Assembly: GCA_965216035.1 (NCBI GenBank)
Contig: CBDCFM010000016.1
Span: forward strand, 248,001-312,000
Source of the DNA: G963664115 sp965216035
GTDB taxonomy: Bacteria; Acidobacteriota; Terriglobia; 20CM-2-55-15
Direction: 5' to 3'
DNA length: 64,000 nt
The notes under the pieces are model-generated. The model worked only from the letters and a program-made list of their open reading frames with translations, was not told the DNA's origin and searched no databases. Positions 27,520 to 36,695 of this stretch are shown here, one piece after another. Both the position numbers and the translations under genes were made by a program. Numbering within the stretch: position 1 is the stretch's first letter; each line of letters opens with the position of its first letter.

Positions 27520-28167
27520 ATGAAAAGGATTCAATTTGCTTTCGCCGCCACCGTACTTCTGTTACTGGCGGCCCAACCGGGAAACGCGCAGCGGGGTCAG
27601 GACGCGCCACAACCCATGAGTTTCTTCATTACCAGCGTCGGCCCCGGTAACGGCGCCGATCTGGGAGGGCTTGACGGGGCAGACGCGCACTGCCAGTCGT
27701 TGGCCGAAGCCTCAGGTTCTGACAAGACCTGGCGGGCGTATCTGAGTACAAGTGGTTCGGGCGCTGTCCACGCGCGGGACCGGATCGGCAACGGTCCCTG
27801 GTACAACGCTAGCGGTGATATGATCGCCCGCAACGTCGCAGAACTTCACGGAGACGTTCAGCGCGACCGAAATAACCTGCACAAGGGTACGGCAATCAGC
27901 CAAACCGGTGAAGTGATCAACGGTCGAGGCGATCAGCCCAACCGGCACGACATCTTGACGGGCTCCAACTCCGACGGACGCGCGTCCGGCATGACGTGTA
28001 ACAACTGGACAAACAGTGGCGAAGGGAGCGCGATGGTCGGTCACGATGATCGCAGTGGCGGCGGCAACACGTCGTGGAATTCCGCGCACGCTTCACGGGG
28101 TTGCAGTCAGGAGGCACTCCGCGGCTCGGGAGGTGACGGGCTCCTTTACTGTTTCGCTACAGACTAG
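27520..28167 (+). CDS. Secreted DUF1554-like protein (paralogue of 4616-5233)
   Basis: 215 aa from ATG 27,520, preceded by AGGAG. Signal peptide IQFAFAATVLLLLAAQPGNAQ. The mature domain matches the 4,616 gene motif by motif: FITSVGPGNGADLGGLDGADAHCQ, WRAYLST, ARDRIGNGPWYNA, PNRHDILTGS, TCNNWT, SWNSAHASRGCSQE and GLLYCF. The gene is framed by a kinase start remnant and a kinase C-terminal remnant. Role unknown, probably extracellular. Confidence 0.78.
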   Translation: MKRIQFAFAATVLLLLAAQPGNAQRGQDAPQPMSFFITSVGPGNGADLGGLDGADAHCQSLAEASGSDKTWRAYLSTSGSGAVHARDRIGNGPWYNASGDMIARNVAELHGDVQRDRNNLHKGTAISQTGEVINGRGDQPNRHDILTGSNSDGRASGMTCNNWTNSGEGSAMVGHDDRSGGGNTSWNSAHASRGCSQEALRGSGGDGLLYCFATD

Positions 28168-28244
28168 CCAGTCCCAGGACAGACATCGGAGTCTCGCGGG
28201 CAACCCCAATGGGCCGAACCGTGCGATGGGTGTCTGTTCTCTCT

Positions 28245-28364
28245 CAGTTCCCTGCAGAAGGGGTACCTTCTGCCGCCAGCATCAACGAACACCTGGTATC
28301 TCTGCAGATCAACATCGCCCTCAATGGGTTTGAAGAACTCAGTGAACGGCTGCCGATCCCGTAA
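28245..28364 (+). pseudogene. Kinase-TolB C-terminal remnant
   Basis: In-frame tail ending INIALNGFEELSERLPIP and a stop, matching the C-terminus of the intact kinase (INIVLNWFEELKERVPVP) with Trp changed to Gly. The following spacer to 28,480 resembles that after 27,235 (CCCGAAAATTCC and CTCCTGTATTGTCGCC), so whole gene-plus-spacer units were duplicated. Confidence 0.75.
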
Positions 28365-28480
28365 CGCGTGGCTGGAAGCAGGCTGTTCACTCCCCGAAAA
28401 TTCCGATCGGAACCTCCTGGAGTAAACCCCATTGTTCCTAACTCCTGTATTGTCGCCTATGCTTCCATGTGACTGTTCCA

Positions 28481-28509
28481 TTGACGTGAAACCCCACGTG
28501 TAGTCTTAT
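28481..28509 (+). promoter_or_regulatory. Kinase-leader promoter of the intact kinase
   Basis: TTGACG (28,481-28,486), 17-bp spacer, TCTTAT (28,504-28,509), then ATG at 28,517. This is the only copy that still drives an intact kinase gene; no ribosome site is visible before the ATG, in agreement with a leaderless message. Confidence 0.65.
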
Positions 28510-28516
28510 TCATCCA

Positions 28517-31216
28517 ATGGAATCCGGCACCAAACTCGCACACTACGAAATCCTGTCGCCGCTCGGCAAGGGCGGCATGGGAGAAGTGTGGCGCGCGCGG
28601 GACACAAAACTTGGGCGTGAAGTAGCGATCAAGACGCTACCTGAAGAGTTCGCCAGAGACGCAGAGCGGTTGGCCCGGTTTGAACGTGAAGCCAAACTCC
28701 TCGCATCGCTGAACCATCCGAACATTGCTGCGATCTACGGACTTGAAGAATCTGACGGCACACGTTTCCTTGTTCTTGAGTTGGTCGAAGGCCCGACCCT
28801 GGGCGACCGCATCAAGCAGGGGGCGGTTCCAGTTGAAGAGTCTCTGAACCTCGCTCTCCAGATTGCCGAAGCTCTCCAAGCGGCACATGAAAAAGGTGTC
28901 ATTCACCGGGACCTGAAACCGGACAACATCAAGGTCACACCTGAAGGAAAAGTGAAGGTGTTGGACTTCGGGCTTGCCAAAGCCTTTGAAGGCGATGCTG
29001 CTGATGTCAGCGTTTCCAATTCACCCACCCTCAGTATGACGGCAACGCAGGCCGGAATCATTCTCGGGACCGCAGCGTATATGAGCCCCGAGCAGGCCAA
29101 AGGGCGGACCGTTGATAAGAGAGCTGATGTGTGGGCGTTCGGGTGTGTCCTGTATGAAATGCTCACGGGGTGTCAGGTGTTCGCAGCGGAAGATGTTTCT
29201 ACGATCTTGGCACGGGTATTGGACCGTGAACCAGACTTCACTCCGCTGCCTGCCAACCTGAATCCGAGATTGCGCGGCCTGTTGCGGCGCTGTCTACAGA
29301 AGGATGCAAAGCTGCGATACCACGACATGGCGGATGCGCGCTTGGACATTCAGGAAACACTCTCAGACCCCAGCGGTGTGTTGGTCCATCCGGTTGTTGA
29401 GGTTGTCCAGGCACCACCGCAATCAAGACTGCTATGGGTTGCGGCCATCGCTGTGACAGCCATGATCGCGAGTCTGGCGGTCTGGCTACTGCAGCCATCA
29501 CCGGCCCGGGTGGTCAGCCGTTTTGATTACGAGCTACCCGAAGGAAGTGGATTTGCAAATCCAACGAGGCCAATGGTTGTAATCTCACCCGACGGCGCAC
29601 AATTCGTGTACAACGCTACGGAAGGGTTGTCGCTCCGTGCAATGGACGAACTTGAGGCTCGGGTGATTGTAGAACGCAATGAGCAAAGTTATCTGGACCC
29701 GATCTTTTCACCCGATAGTCAAGAGATCGCCTATCGAAACTCCACATCGAACTCCTTGATGAAGATTCCTCTCACAGGTGGTGTACCCATCGTCCTCGCC
29801 GACAATGGCCCTGACTTCGGTATGAGTTGGGAATCCAATGGCATGATTCTCTACGGACAATCGGATGGAATCTGGCAGGTATCGGAGAATGGAGGCACGC
29901 CTGTTCAGCTGATTGCAACCGAAGCTGGCGAGCAGGCTTTTGGTCCACAACTTCTACCGGGAGACGAATGGGTTCTGTTCACACTCTCTACCGTGACCGG
30001 ATCCACTCAATGGGACGAAGCCGATATCGTGATCGAGTCGCTCTCCTCGGGTGAGCGTCGAGTCTTACGGCAAGGGGGCAGCGACGCTCGTTATGTTCCG
30101 ACGGGCCACCTGATTTACGCCCTCGGAAACGTACTCTTCGCCATGCCCTTTGACGTGAACAGCCTGGAGCTCAGCGGCGGCCCCGTTTCAATAGTTCAAG
30201 GTGTGCGACGTGGCAACACTACCGGCACGGCGCAGTACAGCTTTTCTGATGATGGGACACTGGTCTATGTTCCGGGTACAGCGGCCAGCAACGCTTCGTC
30301 CAGCCTTGTATCTCTCGATCGCGAGGGTAACGCGGAAATGCTATCCGCTCCGGAGCGAGACTATGGCTATCCACGATTTTCCCCCGACAATACGCGCATC
30401 GCCATAGAGGTGCGGGAGGATGAGGGAGAAAGCAATATCTGGGTCTATGAGGTTGAAGACAACCTGCTCAATCAGCTCACGTTTGACGGGGGAGAGCGTC
30501 CTTTGTGGTTGCCTGATGGAAGTGAGGTTACGTTTCGCAACGGAGACACGCTCTGGACTGTGCCATCCGATTTCAGCGGAGCTCCAACGATGTTGCTCGG
30601 AACCGAACTGGCTGGAAACCTGGGGCCGGAATCCTGGTCACCGGATGGAGCGGCCCTGCTTTTTGTTTCCGAAGAGGGGATTCACGCGTGGCGGCGAGAA
30701 GACGCAGCGGACGACGCATCTGAAACTGCCGAGGTAATCGTGCCGGCGCCGGTTGGTGCTTTCGTTCGTCATCCCGAATTTTCCCCGGACGGCGGTTGGT
30801 TTCTCTATACGTCCAATGAGGCCGGCACCATGGAGCTTTACGCGAATCCGTTTCCGGTCGGTATCGGCGGCCGGCAGCGGATCACAACTGCTACTGGAGA
30901 GGCCGCGAAGTGGATTCGGCACCGACCGGAAGTGATATATTCGACTCGCGGTGGCCGGATTGTTCTGAGCATCGCCATGACTACGCAGCCTACGCTGGAG
31001 CGGAGCAATCCCGTTCCATTTTCGTTTTCTGAACAAGACTTAAATGCGAACTTCGAGCTTGGCGCCAGAAGAAACTACGATGTCAGTTCCGACGGCGAGC
31101 GGTTCATCTTGCTGTCATCTGGGGCCGCCGACCCTGCATACGCCCAGGCACCCCCCGCAATCAACATCGTCCTCAATTGGTTCGAAGAACTGAAGGAACG
31201 GGTGCCGGTGCCCTGA
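28517..31216 (+). CDS. Membrane Ser/Thr protein kinase with C-terminal TolB/PD40 propeller, intact
   Basis: 899 aa. Hanks-type kinase domain at about residues 13-270: glycine loop GKGGMGEVW, catalytic Lys39 in VAIK, HRDLKPDN (Asp132), DFG at Asp150 in LDFGLAKAF, activation region GTAAYMSPEQAKG. One transmembrane helix (about 303-325, LLWVAAIAVTAMIASLAVWLL), then an extracytoplasmic TolB-like propeller to the C-terminus (ASDGERFILLSSG-like, NWFEELKERVPVP). Presumably phosphorylates cytoplasmic Ser/Thr targets in response to an outside ligand. It is the only complete member here and the reference for all remnants in this window. Confidence 0.93.
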   Translation: MESGTKLAHYEILSPLGKGGMGEVWRARDTKLGREVAIKTLPEEFARDAERLARFEREAKLLASLNHPNIAAIYGLEESDGTRFLVLELVEGPTLGDRIKQGAVPVEESLNLALQIAEALQAAHEKGVIHRDLKPDNIKVTPEGKVKVLDFGLAKAFEGDAADVSVSNSPTLSMTATQAGIILGTAAYMSPEQAKGRTVDKRADVWAFGCVLYEMLTGCQVFAAEDVSTILARVLDREPDFTPLPANLNPRLRGLLRRCLQKDAKLRYHDMADARLDIQETLSDPSGVLVHPVVEVVQAPPQSRLLWVAAIAVTAMIASLAVWLLQPSPARVVSRFDYELPEGSGFANPTRPMVVISPDGAQFVYNATEGLSLRAMDELEARVIVERNEQSYLDPIFSPDSQEIAYRNSTSNSLMKIPLTGGVPIVLADNGPDFGMSWESNGMILYGQSDGIWQVSENGGTPVQLIATEAGEQAFGPQLLPGDEWVLFTLSTVTGSTQWDEADIVIESLSSGERRVLRQGGSDARYVPTGHLIYALGNVLFAMPFDVNSLELSGGPVSIVQGVRRGNTTGTAQYSFSDDGTLVYVPGTAASNASSSLVSLDREGNAEMLSAPERDYGYPRFSPDNTRIAIEVREDEGESNIWVYEVEDNLLNQLTFDGGERPLWLPDGSEVTFRNGDTLWTVPSDFSGAPTMLLGTELAGNLGPESWSPDGAALLFVSEEGIHAWRREDAADDASETAEVIVPAPVGAFVRHPEFSPDGGWFLYTSNEAGTMELYANPFPVGIGGRQRITTATGEAAKWIRHRPEVIYSTRGGRIVLSIAMTTQPTLERSNPVPFSFSEQDLNANFELGARRNYDVSSDGERFILLSSGAADPAYAQAPPAINIVLNWFEELKERVPVP

Positions 31217-31352
31217 TTTCTCACAAAATCTTAAGCAATCAAGAAGACTCTACCGCAGGTGAAATGGCCCGTGCTCTGTTGGACTTCATACTCAAGAATC
31301 CTGGTCTTTCTCGGTAGTCCTATACTTCAGGTTGGTAGTAAAGGAGACGAAG

Positions 31353-31886
31353 ATGCCAATGTCGACATTCACAGAACGCATGATTCGCGCTGCGAAGTTA
31401 GATGTGAACCTTTATGAAGAGGTGGAAGCCGATAGGACGGCCATGCGCCAGGCGATGGGCGTGGTGTTGTTGTCTTCTCTTGCCGCCGGCATCGGCAGTA
31501 TATCCATGGGCGGCAGAAATTTAATTCTCGTGACCATTGCCGCTTTAGTGGGATGGTATATCTGGGCGTATCTCACTTATTTTATCGGCACCAAAATGCT
31601 GCCCGAAACGCAAACAAAGGCCGATCACGGAGAACTGTTAAGAACGATCGGATTTTCCAGCTCGCCGGGGCTGATACGGATTTTGGGAATCATTCCAGGG
31701 TTCGCCAATTTAGTCTTCTCGGTTGCCGGAATCTGGATGCTCATTGCGATGGTCATTGCTGTGCGTCAGGCATTGGACTATACAAGCACCCTGCGAGCGG
31801 TGGGTGTGTGCTTGATCGGCTGGATCATTCAGAGCATCTTTCTAGGGCTCTTATTGTTATTTGCCCAGGGTGGAGCTGAGTTATAA
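31353..31886 (+). CDS. YIP1-family membrane protein, C-terminus altered by an IS256 insertion
   Basis: 177-aa integral membrane protein with four to five helices (ILVTIAALVGWYIWAYLTYFIG, ILGIIPGFANLVFSVAGIWMLIAM). Start ATG 31,353 follows AAAGGAGACGAAG. The IS256 copy at 31,878 enters in the last codons: the natural end is GGA GCT TGA, seen reconstituted after the element at 34,647, whereas the present frame reads Glu-Leu and stops at TAA inside the IS end. Only two residues are added, so the protein is probably functional. Function unknown. Confidence 0.75.
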   Translation: MPMSTFTERMIRAAKLDVNLYEEVEADRTAMRQAMGVVLLSSLAAGIGSISMGGRNLILVTIAALVGWYIWAYLTYFIGTKMLPETQTKADHGELLRTIGFSSSPGLIRILGIIPGFANLVFSVAGIWMLIAMVIAVRQALDYTSTLRAVGVCLIGWIIQSIFLGLLLLFAQGGAEL

Positions 31887-32553
31887 CCGAATCTGGTGTT
31901 TGAGGGATTGAAGAAAAGCGGCGTATCTGGTTGATTTGTTGTTTACAAGACTTCAAAGCAACCAAAGGAGATACGCCACTATGAGTAAGAGTATCGTTAT
32001 TGAACTGGAAGATCGAGAAGCGATTGCAGACCCAGTGACCGACCTGCTACGAACGGGGGCGCAACAGCTGATCCAACGCGCTGTGGAAGCCGAACTGTCC
32101 GAACTGCTATCCCAGCACGGCGATCGGCGAACCGAGACGGGCAAGGCTGGAGTGGTGCGCAACGGTTATCTGCCTGAACGCGAGCTGCAGACTGGCCTGG
32201 GTCCGGTAACGGTGCAAATCCCGAAGGTGCGCGCCAAGATGGGCGAAGCTGTGACGTTCCGCTCAGCCCTGGTACCCCCCTACATTCGGAAGACGCAGTC
32301 GATGGAAGCCGCCGTGCCGTGGTTGTATTTGAAAGGCGTCTCCAGCGGCGAGATGGGTGACGCCCTGAAAGTTGGAGGGGCTCCCCATTCTTCGGACAGG
32401 AAATCCTGGGTTTTAAGGTGGATCGCCGCCGCTGAAATGGGTTGATATTTAGCCCGCCGTCGGGCCTGTGGGAACGGTGAAAAAGCCGAGTCTTCGAGGC
32501 TGTTTTCAAGCAACTGTGGGAATCCGCATGGTGTGGGGATTTGCATAGCTGCG

Positions 32554-33429
32554 TCAGTTTCCACAGGCCCTCGGCGCGCGCTGAAAGTACACGGCCTCGG
32601 GCGTCTGATAGTCGAATACTTGATGGCCGCGTTCCTGATTGTAAAACCTGAAATAGAGGTTCAGGTTTGCGATCGCTTCGGGAACGCTCAAGTAGTCCTT
32701 CAGGTACACTTCCTCGTACTTCACCGTTCGCCATAAGCGCTCGACGAAGATGTTGTCCAGGAACCGGCCCCGACCGTCCATGCTGATCGTGATGCCCTGG
32801 TCTTCGAGCCGGCCCGTGAAGATATTGCTGGTGAACTGCGCACCCTGATCCGTGTTGAAAATCTCTGGTTGCGCTTTCGTCAGCGCCCAGTCCAGTGCCG
32901 ACACGCAAAATCCGCTGTCGATCGACGTGGACACTTCCCAGGCCAGCACGTACCGGCTGAACCAGTCCATGATCGCCACCAGATAGATGAATCCTTGCCG
33001 TAGTCGAATGTAGGTTATATCCGTGGCCCACACCTGATCGGGACGCACAATCTCCAGATTGCGCAACTGGTATGGGTAAATCCGGTGTCCCGGGGCCGGC
33101 ATCGACAACTGCGGTTTGGGATAGATCGCTTCCAGTCCCATGAGCCGCATCAGTCGCCGCACCCGCTTCGCATTGACCCGCCGACCTTGCGTCTGCAACC
33201 ACCAGGTCATACGCCGAATCCCGTAAAACGGGGTTCGCGTATATTGCTCGTCCAACAGACGCATCAACGCGATGTTCTCGGCGCTCTCGCCCACCGGTGT
33301 GTAGTAGAGTCCCGATCGGGACACGCCGGTCAACCGACACTGCTCGACGATGCTCAACTCGTCGTGATTCGATTCGATCCATGGTCGTCGATGCTCTAAC
33401 GGGAAAGTCCCGACTTTTTTTTGAGCCAC
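32554..33429 (-). CDS. IS3-family transposase OrfB
   Basis: 291-aa integrase-core transposase: CRLTGVSRSGLYYTP, then DDE residues in ATDITYIRL, NTDQGAQFTS and DNIFVERLWRTVKYEEVY. The frame overlaps orfA by 34 bases across a run of eight A, so the product is probably made as an OrfAB fusion by -1 frameshifting. Confidence 0.93.
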   Translation of the reverse strand: MAQKKVGTFPLEHRRPWIESNHDELSIVEQCRLTGVSRSGLYYTPVGESAENIALMRLLDEQYTRTPFYGIRRMTWWLQTQGRRVNAKRVRRLMRLMGLEAIYPKPQLSMPAPGHRIYPYQLRNLEIVRPDQVWATDITYIRLRQGFIYLVAIMDWFSRYVLAWEVSTSIDSGFCVSALDWALTKAQPEIFNTDQGAQFTSNIFTGRLEDQGITISMDGRGRFLDNIFVERLWRTVKYEEVYLKDYLSVPEAIANLNLYFRFYNQERGHQVFDYQTPEAVYFQRAPRACGN

Positions 33430-33689
33430 TCCACCTCGACCTGTAATTTTCCGATCTGTTGGTAGAGTTCCGCCTGCACTTGCTCATCGGCTTCACTGGC
33501 CTGTACTCGGCCATTGGAGAAGATGTCCGATACGCCGTCGAGTACTTGCTTTTTCCACTTCGTCACCATGTTCGGGTGAACTTCGTAGTGGGACGCGATT
33601 TCCTGGATCGTGCGCTGTCCCTTCACCGCTTCCACGGCAATCTTTGCCTTCAATTCTGCGCTGTACTGCTTCCGCCCTCGCTTCTTCAT
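33396..33689 (-). CDS. IS3-family OrfA
   Basis: 97-aa helix-turn-helix protein (RKQYSAELKAKIAVEAVKG, IASHYEVHPNMVTKWKK) with a C-terminal coiled coil (QAELYQQIGKLQVEVEWLKKK). It is intact and ends just after the slippery run. Confidence 0.9.
   Translation of the reverse strand: MKKRGRKQYSAELKAKIAVEAVKGQRTIQEIASHYEVHPNMVTKWKKQVLDGVSDIFSNGRVQASEADEQVQAELYQQIGKLQVEVEWLKKKSGLSR
33415..33422 (-). promoter_or_regulatory. Slippery A8 run for -1 frameshifting between orfA and orfB
   Basis: On the minus strand the overlap reads CTC AAA AAA AAG, a typical IS3 frameshift signal. It lies within the 34-base overlap of the two frames. Confidence 0.65.
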
Positions 33690-34646
33690 CTGCCTCTCCC
33701 GAGGTAGCGATTTTACACCTTAGTGACCTGTCCGAATTTTGGGGAGCACCTCAGTTCTTGTCGGTCCGAAGGCGCAGGGCCTGTCAGCGAGCACGGTATC
33801 GCGCTTGAAACAGGTCTGGGCTGAAGAGTACCGCATCGGGTGCGACCAGCGTTTGGACGCCGACCGCTGGGTCTATGTCTGGGCTGACGGTATCTACAGC
33901 GGACTTCGAGCCGAACAAACCAAGTTGTGTGCGTTGGTCGTAATCGGCGTGAATGAACGCGGAGAGAAGCGTTTTCTGGCGATCGAAGACGGTGTACGGG
34001 AATCGACACAGAGTTGGCGTGAGGTCTTGTTGAAGCTGAAGTCCCGAGGGATGAATATTCCGAAGTTGGCCATCGGTGACGGGGCGATGGGGTTCTGGGC
34101 CGCACTGGAGGAAATCTATCCCCAGACACGCCAACAACGCTGCTGGATGCACAAGACCATGAATGTGCTCAACTGCTTACCCAAGTCGGTCCAGGCGAAA
34201 GCGAAACAGGCACTGCACGCGATCTGGAAGGCCGAGACACTGGCAGACGCCGAGAAGGCATTCGATCTGTTCATTGAAACCTATGAGCCGAAGTATCCGA
34301 AAGCCACTGTCTGCCTGCAGAAAGACAGAGAAGAACTGCTGGCCTTTTACGGCTTTCCGGCCAAGCACTGGCAGAGCATCCGAACGACCAATCCCATTGA
34401 ATCGACCTTTGCCACCATTCGACACCGAACCAAGCGATCCAGAGGCTGCCTGACACGGCATGGAATGCTGCACATGATGTTCAAGCTGGGTCAGTGCGCT
34501 GAGAAGAACTGGCGACGATTACGAGGATTCGATGATCTGGTCAAGGTGACTACTGGAGTGAAATTCAACGATGGAATCGAAGTGACAAAGCTCGATCAGA
34601 CCGCCGCTTGAATCAATCTCCTAAACACCACTTTTGACAATAACTC

Positions 34647-34942
34647 GGTGGAGCTTGAAAGCCCGCTGATACCTCTGTCTACTTGACGGGGAAGCTTACG
34701 GTGAAACCAAATCGCCTTCCTTTCCGCATCCACCTCACCTCTTTCTTTATGTGAAGTGTTGCATCGACGGATTGAGACCACCCCTCAATACGGAGATGTG
34801 AACCGCTGCACGAGATGGTCCAGTAACAGTAAGCAGCGCCGCTCATAAGGCCAAGTCGCTTGGGTAAGAAGTCAGAACACGGATTCCTAAACACTAGGCG
34901 ACTAGGGAGGAGTAATCTTGCTGTTCGTTGCTGTGGGGCACT
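34647..34942. other. Intergenic stretch after IS256 copy 3
   Basis: It starts with the second copy of the 9-bp duplication and the original TGA stop of the YIP1 gene at 34,656. I see no gene, RNA or clear repeat in the remainder. Confidence 0.5.
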
Positions 34943-35242
34943 TTACCGGGCAGCCGACATTACCGATTTGGTGGTCAATGTGCGCGAACAGGGGCGGATA
35001 TAGACTTCCCGCTGTCCGCTTTCATCAGATACATAGGCCACGTATCGAGGGTCGGGAGAAAACATCGATGCCATTTTGGCAAACTTGCGCACCAGAAAGT
35101 CCTGCGGTTCGGCAGCTTCCTCACCCACGGGTATGGTCAGGATATTGACCGGTCCTTCGGGCGAACGACGATGCGCCATCATCACGTCGCCGTTCGGCGA
35201 CCAATAACCAACTTCGACGTGCGAAAGGCTCTGATGGGCTAC
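34943..35242 (-). pseudogene. Kinase-TolB C-terminal region remnant
   Basis: Reading leftward directly after the stop of the metallo-beta-lactamase gene, the frame gives GYWSPNGDVMMAHR and FSPDPRYVAYVSDESGQ followed by REVYIRP, the standard last propeller blade of these kinases. Homology is lost after RP (34,991). It and the start remnant at 36,690 bracket the enzyme gene in the same orientation. Confidence 0.8.
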
Positions 35243-35244
35243 AC

Positions 35245-36306
35245 TCAGTCGTTGCCGGCCGTCAACAGGTTATACGCCGCCTCAATGTTGCGGTCGCGCT
35301 GCGGGACGTAGTTGGGAAGATCGCCGTATTCTCCGAGCGTGTCGCTCGCCAACAGGTCTTCCAGCGACGTTCCCGACTCCACCGCGCCGGTGACGGCGGC
35401 CTGGAGATCCTCGAAGAACTCTCGGTATGCGGTGAAGTCCGCTTTCGTGCCGACGCTGCTGTGGCCGGGTGAAACCATGTCGAAGTCCAGAGCTTCGACT
35501 CGCTGGAGTGAGTCGATCCACTGCGACAGCGTCCCGGTGCCGGGGAACCCCAGAGCGAGTCGCTTGACGTTGACGAAATCCACCCCGTAGATCACTCGCT
35601 CCTCGGGAAACAGGAGCACCGTCGCGTCGATGGAATGGTTCGGACCGGGATGGATGAGCTCCACGGTCTTGCCGCCCAGCTTGATCGTCATGCGCTCGGA
35701 GTAGAGCAAATCCGGCGGCAGCACGTCCGCCAATATCTCCCCCGCGTCGAGATAGCCGTCGGCGTTGGTGTCGAACGCATCGAAGTCCAGCGCCAGATCG
35801 TCGCCGGCTTCGTTTCTATCGAGCCGCTGATCGCCGTCGGCATCGACCAGCGTCACTTGGATGGGAAAGCCAGCTATCGCATCCTCGAGCGCGATGGGCA
35901 GGTTCGCGTGACCCACGAAGGTCGCCGTGTCCTCGAATACCCGGCCGCCGGAGGCATGATCCCAGTGATAGTGGCTGTAGAGCACGTAGCGCACGGGCAC
36001 CCCGAACCGCTGCGCCAGTTCACCCTCCAGCCAGGTTGCGAAGTCGGCGTTGAGAGGGTCGGCAAGGATGATACCGTCGGCTGTGACGAGGAGCACCGTG
36101 TAGTGGGTGCCGTCCTGTGCGCGGTAGAGATCCCCGGCGATCGGCACGATCTCCCGGGCCCGCGCCTCGCTCTGGGCTTGACCCGCCGCCTGCGCCGGGT
36201 CACCGGTCGAGAGGTCGGCCGGCTGATCGCTCCCTTGCTGCGAGCACGCAGCAAGGAATAGCAGCAGACCCACGAGTAGTATCGGTGCGGGATATCTCAT
36301 CATCAT
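35245..36306 (-). CDS. Metallo-beta-lactamase-fold lipoprotein with an inserted EF-hand pair
   Basis: 353 aa. Lipoprotein signal (YPAPILLVGLLLFLAACS). The MBL metal site is HYHWDHASGG, with later ligands in HPGPNHSID, YGVDFVN and SPGHSSVG. Between the first and later ligand motifs is an insertion with two calcium-type loops, DADGDQRLDRNE and DTNADGYLDAGE. Start ATG 36,306 (three ATGs in a row) follows AGGGA. Probably a periplasmic hydrolase anchored to the membrane, possibly calcium-stabilised; the substrate is unknown. The gene replaces the middle of a kinase gene. Confidence 0.85.
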   Translation of the reverse strand: MMMRYPAPILLVGLLLFLAACSQQGSDQPADLSTGDPAQAAGQAQSEARAREIVPIAGDLYRAQDGTHYTVLLVTADGIILADPLNADFATWLEGELAQRFGVPVRYVLYSHYHWDHASGGRVFEDTATFVGHANLPIALEDAIAGFPIQVTLVDADGDQRLDRNEAGDDLALDFDAFDTNADGYLDAGEILADVLPPDLLYSERMTIKLGGKTVELIHPGPNHSIDATVLLFPEERVIYGVDFVNVKRLALGFPGTGTLSQWIDSLQRVEALDFDMVSPGHSSVGTKADFTAYREFFEDLQAAVTGAVESGTSLEDLLASDTLGEYGDLPNYVPQRDRNIEAAYNLLTAGND

Positions 36307-36499
36307 TATTATCCCTGGCGACGTGCCGATCTGATCGGTGAATTGCATGAGACCTGCCCGTCGATTCTACCGGAACCGTAGTCGGCACGCCTGTTGTTCG
36401 GACCCGCTGGAGCGATGCGGTATGCTCGGACGGACAATGAGCGAGCCTAAGCGATACGACCTGAACCTTGGGCAAACCGCGGCGAACTACGTCCCGCTC

Positions 36500-36690
36500 T
36501 CGCCGCTGAGCCTCGGCCGGTGCAACGCGAAGGTGTTCTCCGACCGCACGTTGGCGAACACTTCAGAGAGAGTCTTGATTGCGACCGCACGCCCAAGTTT
36601 GGTATTCCACCCTCGCCACACCTCCCACATACCGCCCTTACCGAGCGGTGAGAGGATCTCCTAATGCGCGGGGTTTGTGCCAGGTTCCAT
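36500..36690 (-). pseudogene. Kinase start remnant, about 47 codons
   Basis: From ATG 36,690 leftward: MEPGTN..H, a TAG stop, EILSPLGKGGMWEVWRG, NTKLGRAVAIKTL, SEVFA. The glycine loop and catalytic Lys codons survive, but the stop makes it untranslatable. The usual promoter leader is missing: the DoxX gene stop lies five bases upstream. Confidence 0.85.
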
Positions 36691-36695
36691 CGTTC

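Larger units (their letters stand above)
32374..33753 (-). mobile_element. IS3-family element nested in IS256
   Basis: 1,380 bp with inverted ends TGAGGTGCTCCCC / GGAGGGGCTCCCC, 3-bp duplication GTT (32,371-32,373 and 33,754-33,756), and overlapping orfA/orfB. It differs from the IS3 element at 21,721. The non-coding part near 32,540-32,570 resembles 13,370-13,394 inside IS21 (CAGTTTCCACAGGCCC); the reason is unknown. Confidence 0.93.
31981..34611 (+). pseudogene. IS256-family transposase split by IS3
   Basis: N-terminal part 31,981-32,373 (to DALKV) and C-terminal part 33,754-34,611 (from LVGPKAQGLS, with both Asp motifs and NPIEST) are together complete; the GTT codon is duplicated around the inserted element. 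The split protein lacks a joined catalytic domain. Confidence 0.9.
31878..34646 (+). mobile_element. IS256-family element copy 3, interrupted by an IS3-family element
   Basis: Outer ends GAGTTATAACC and its partner are intact, flanked by a perfect 9-bp duplication GGTGGAGCT (31,869-31,877 and 34,647-34,655). An IS3 element occupies 32,374-33,753. Without it the IS256 would be 1,386 bp (after removing the 3-bp duplication), like the other copies. Confidence 0.93.
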
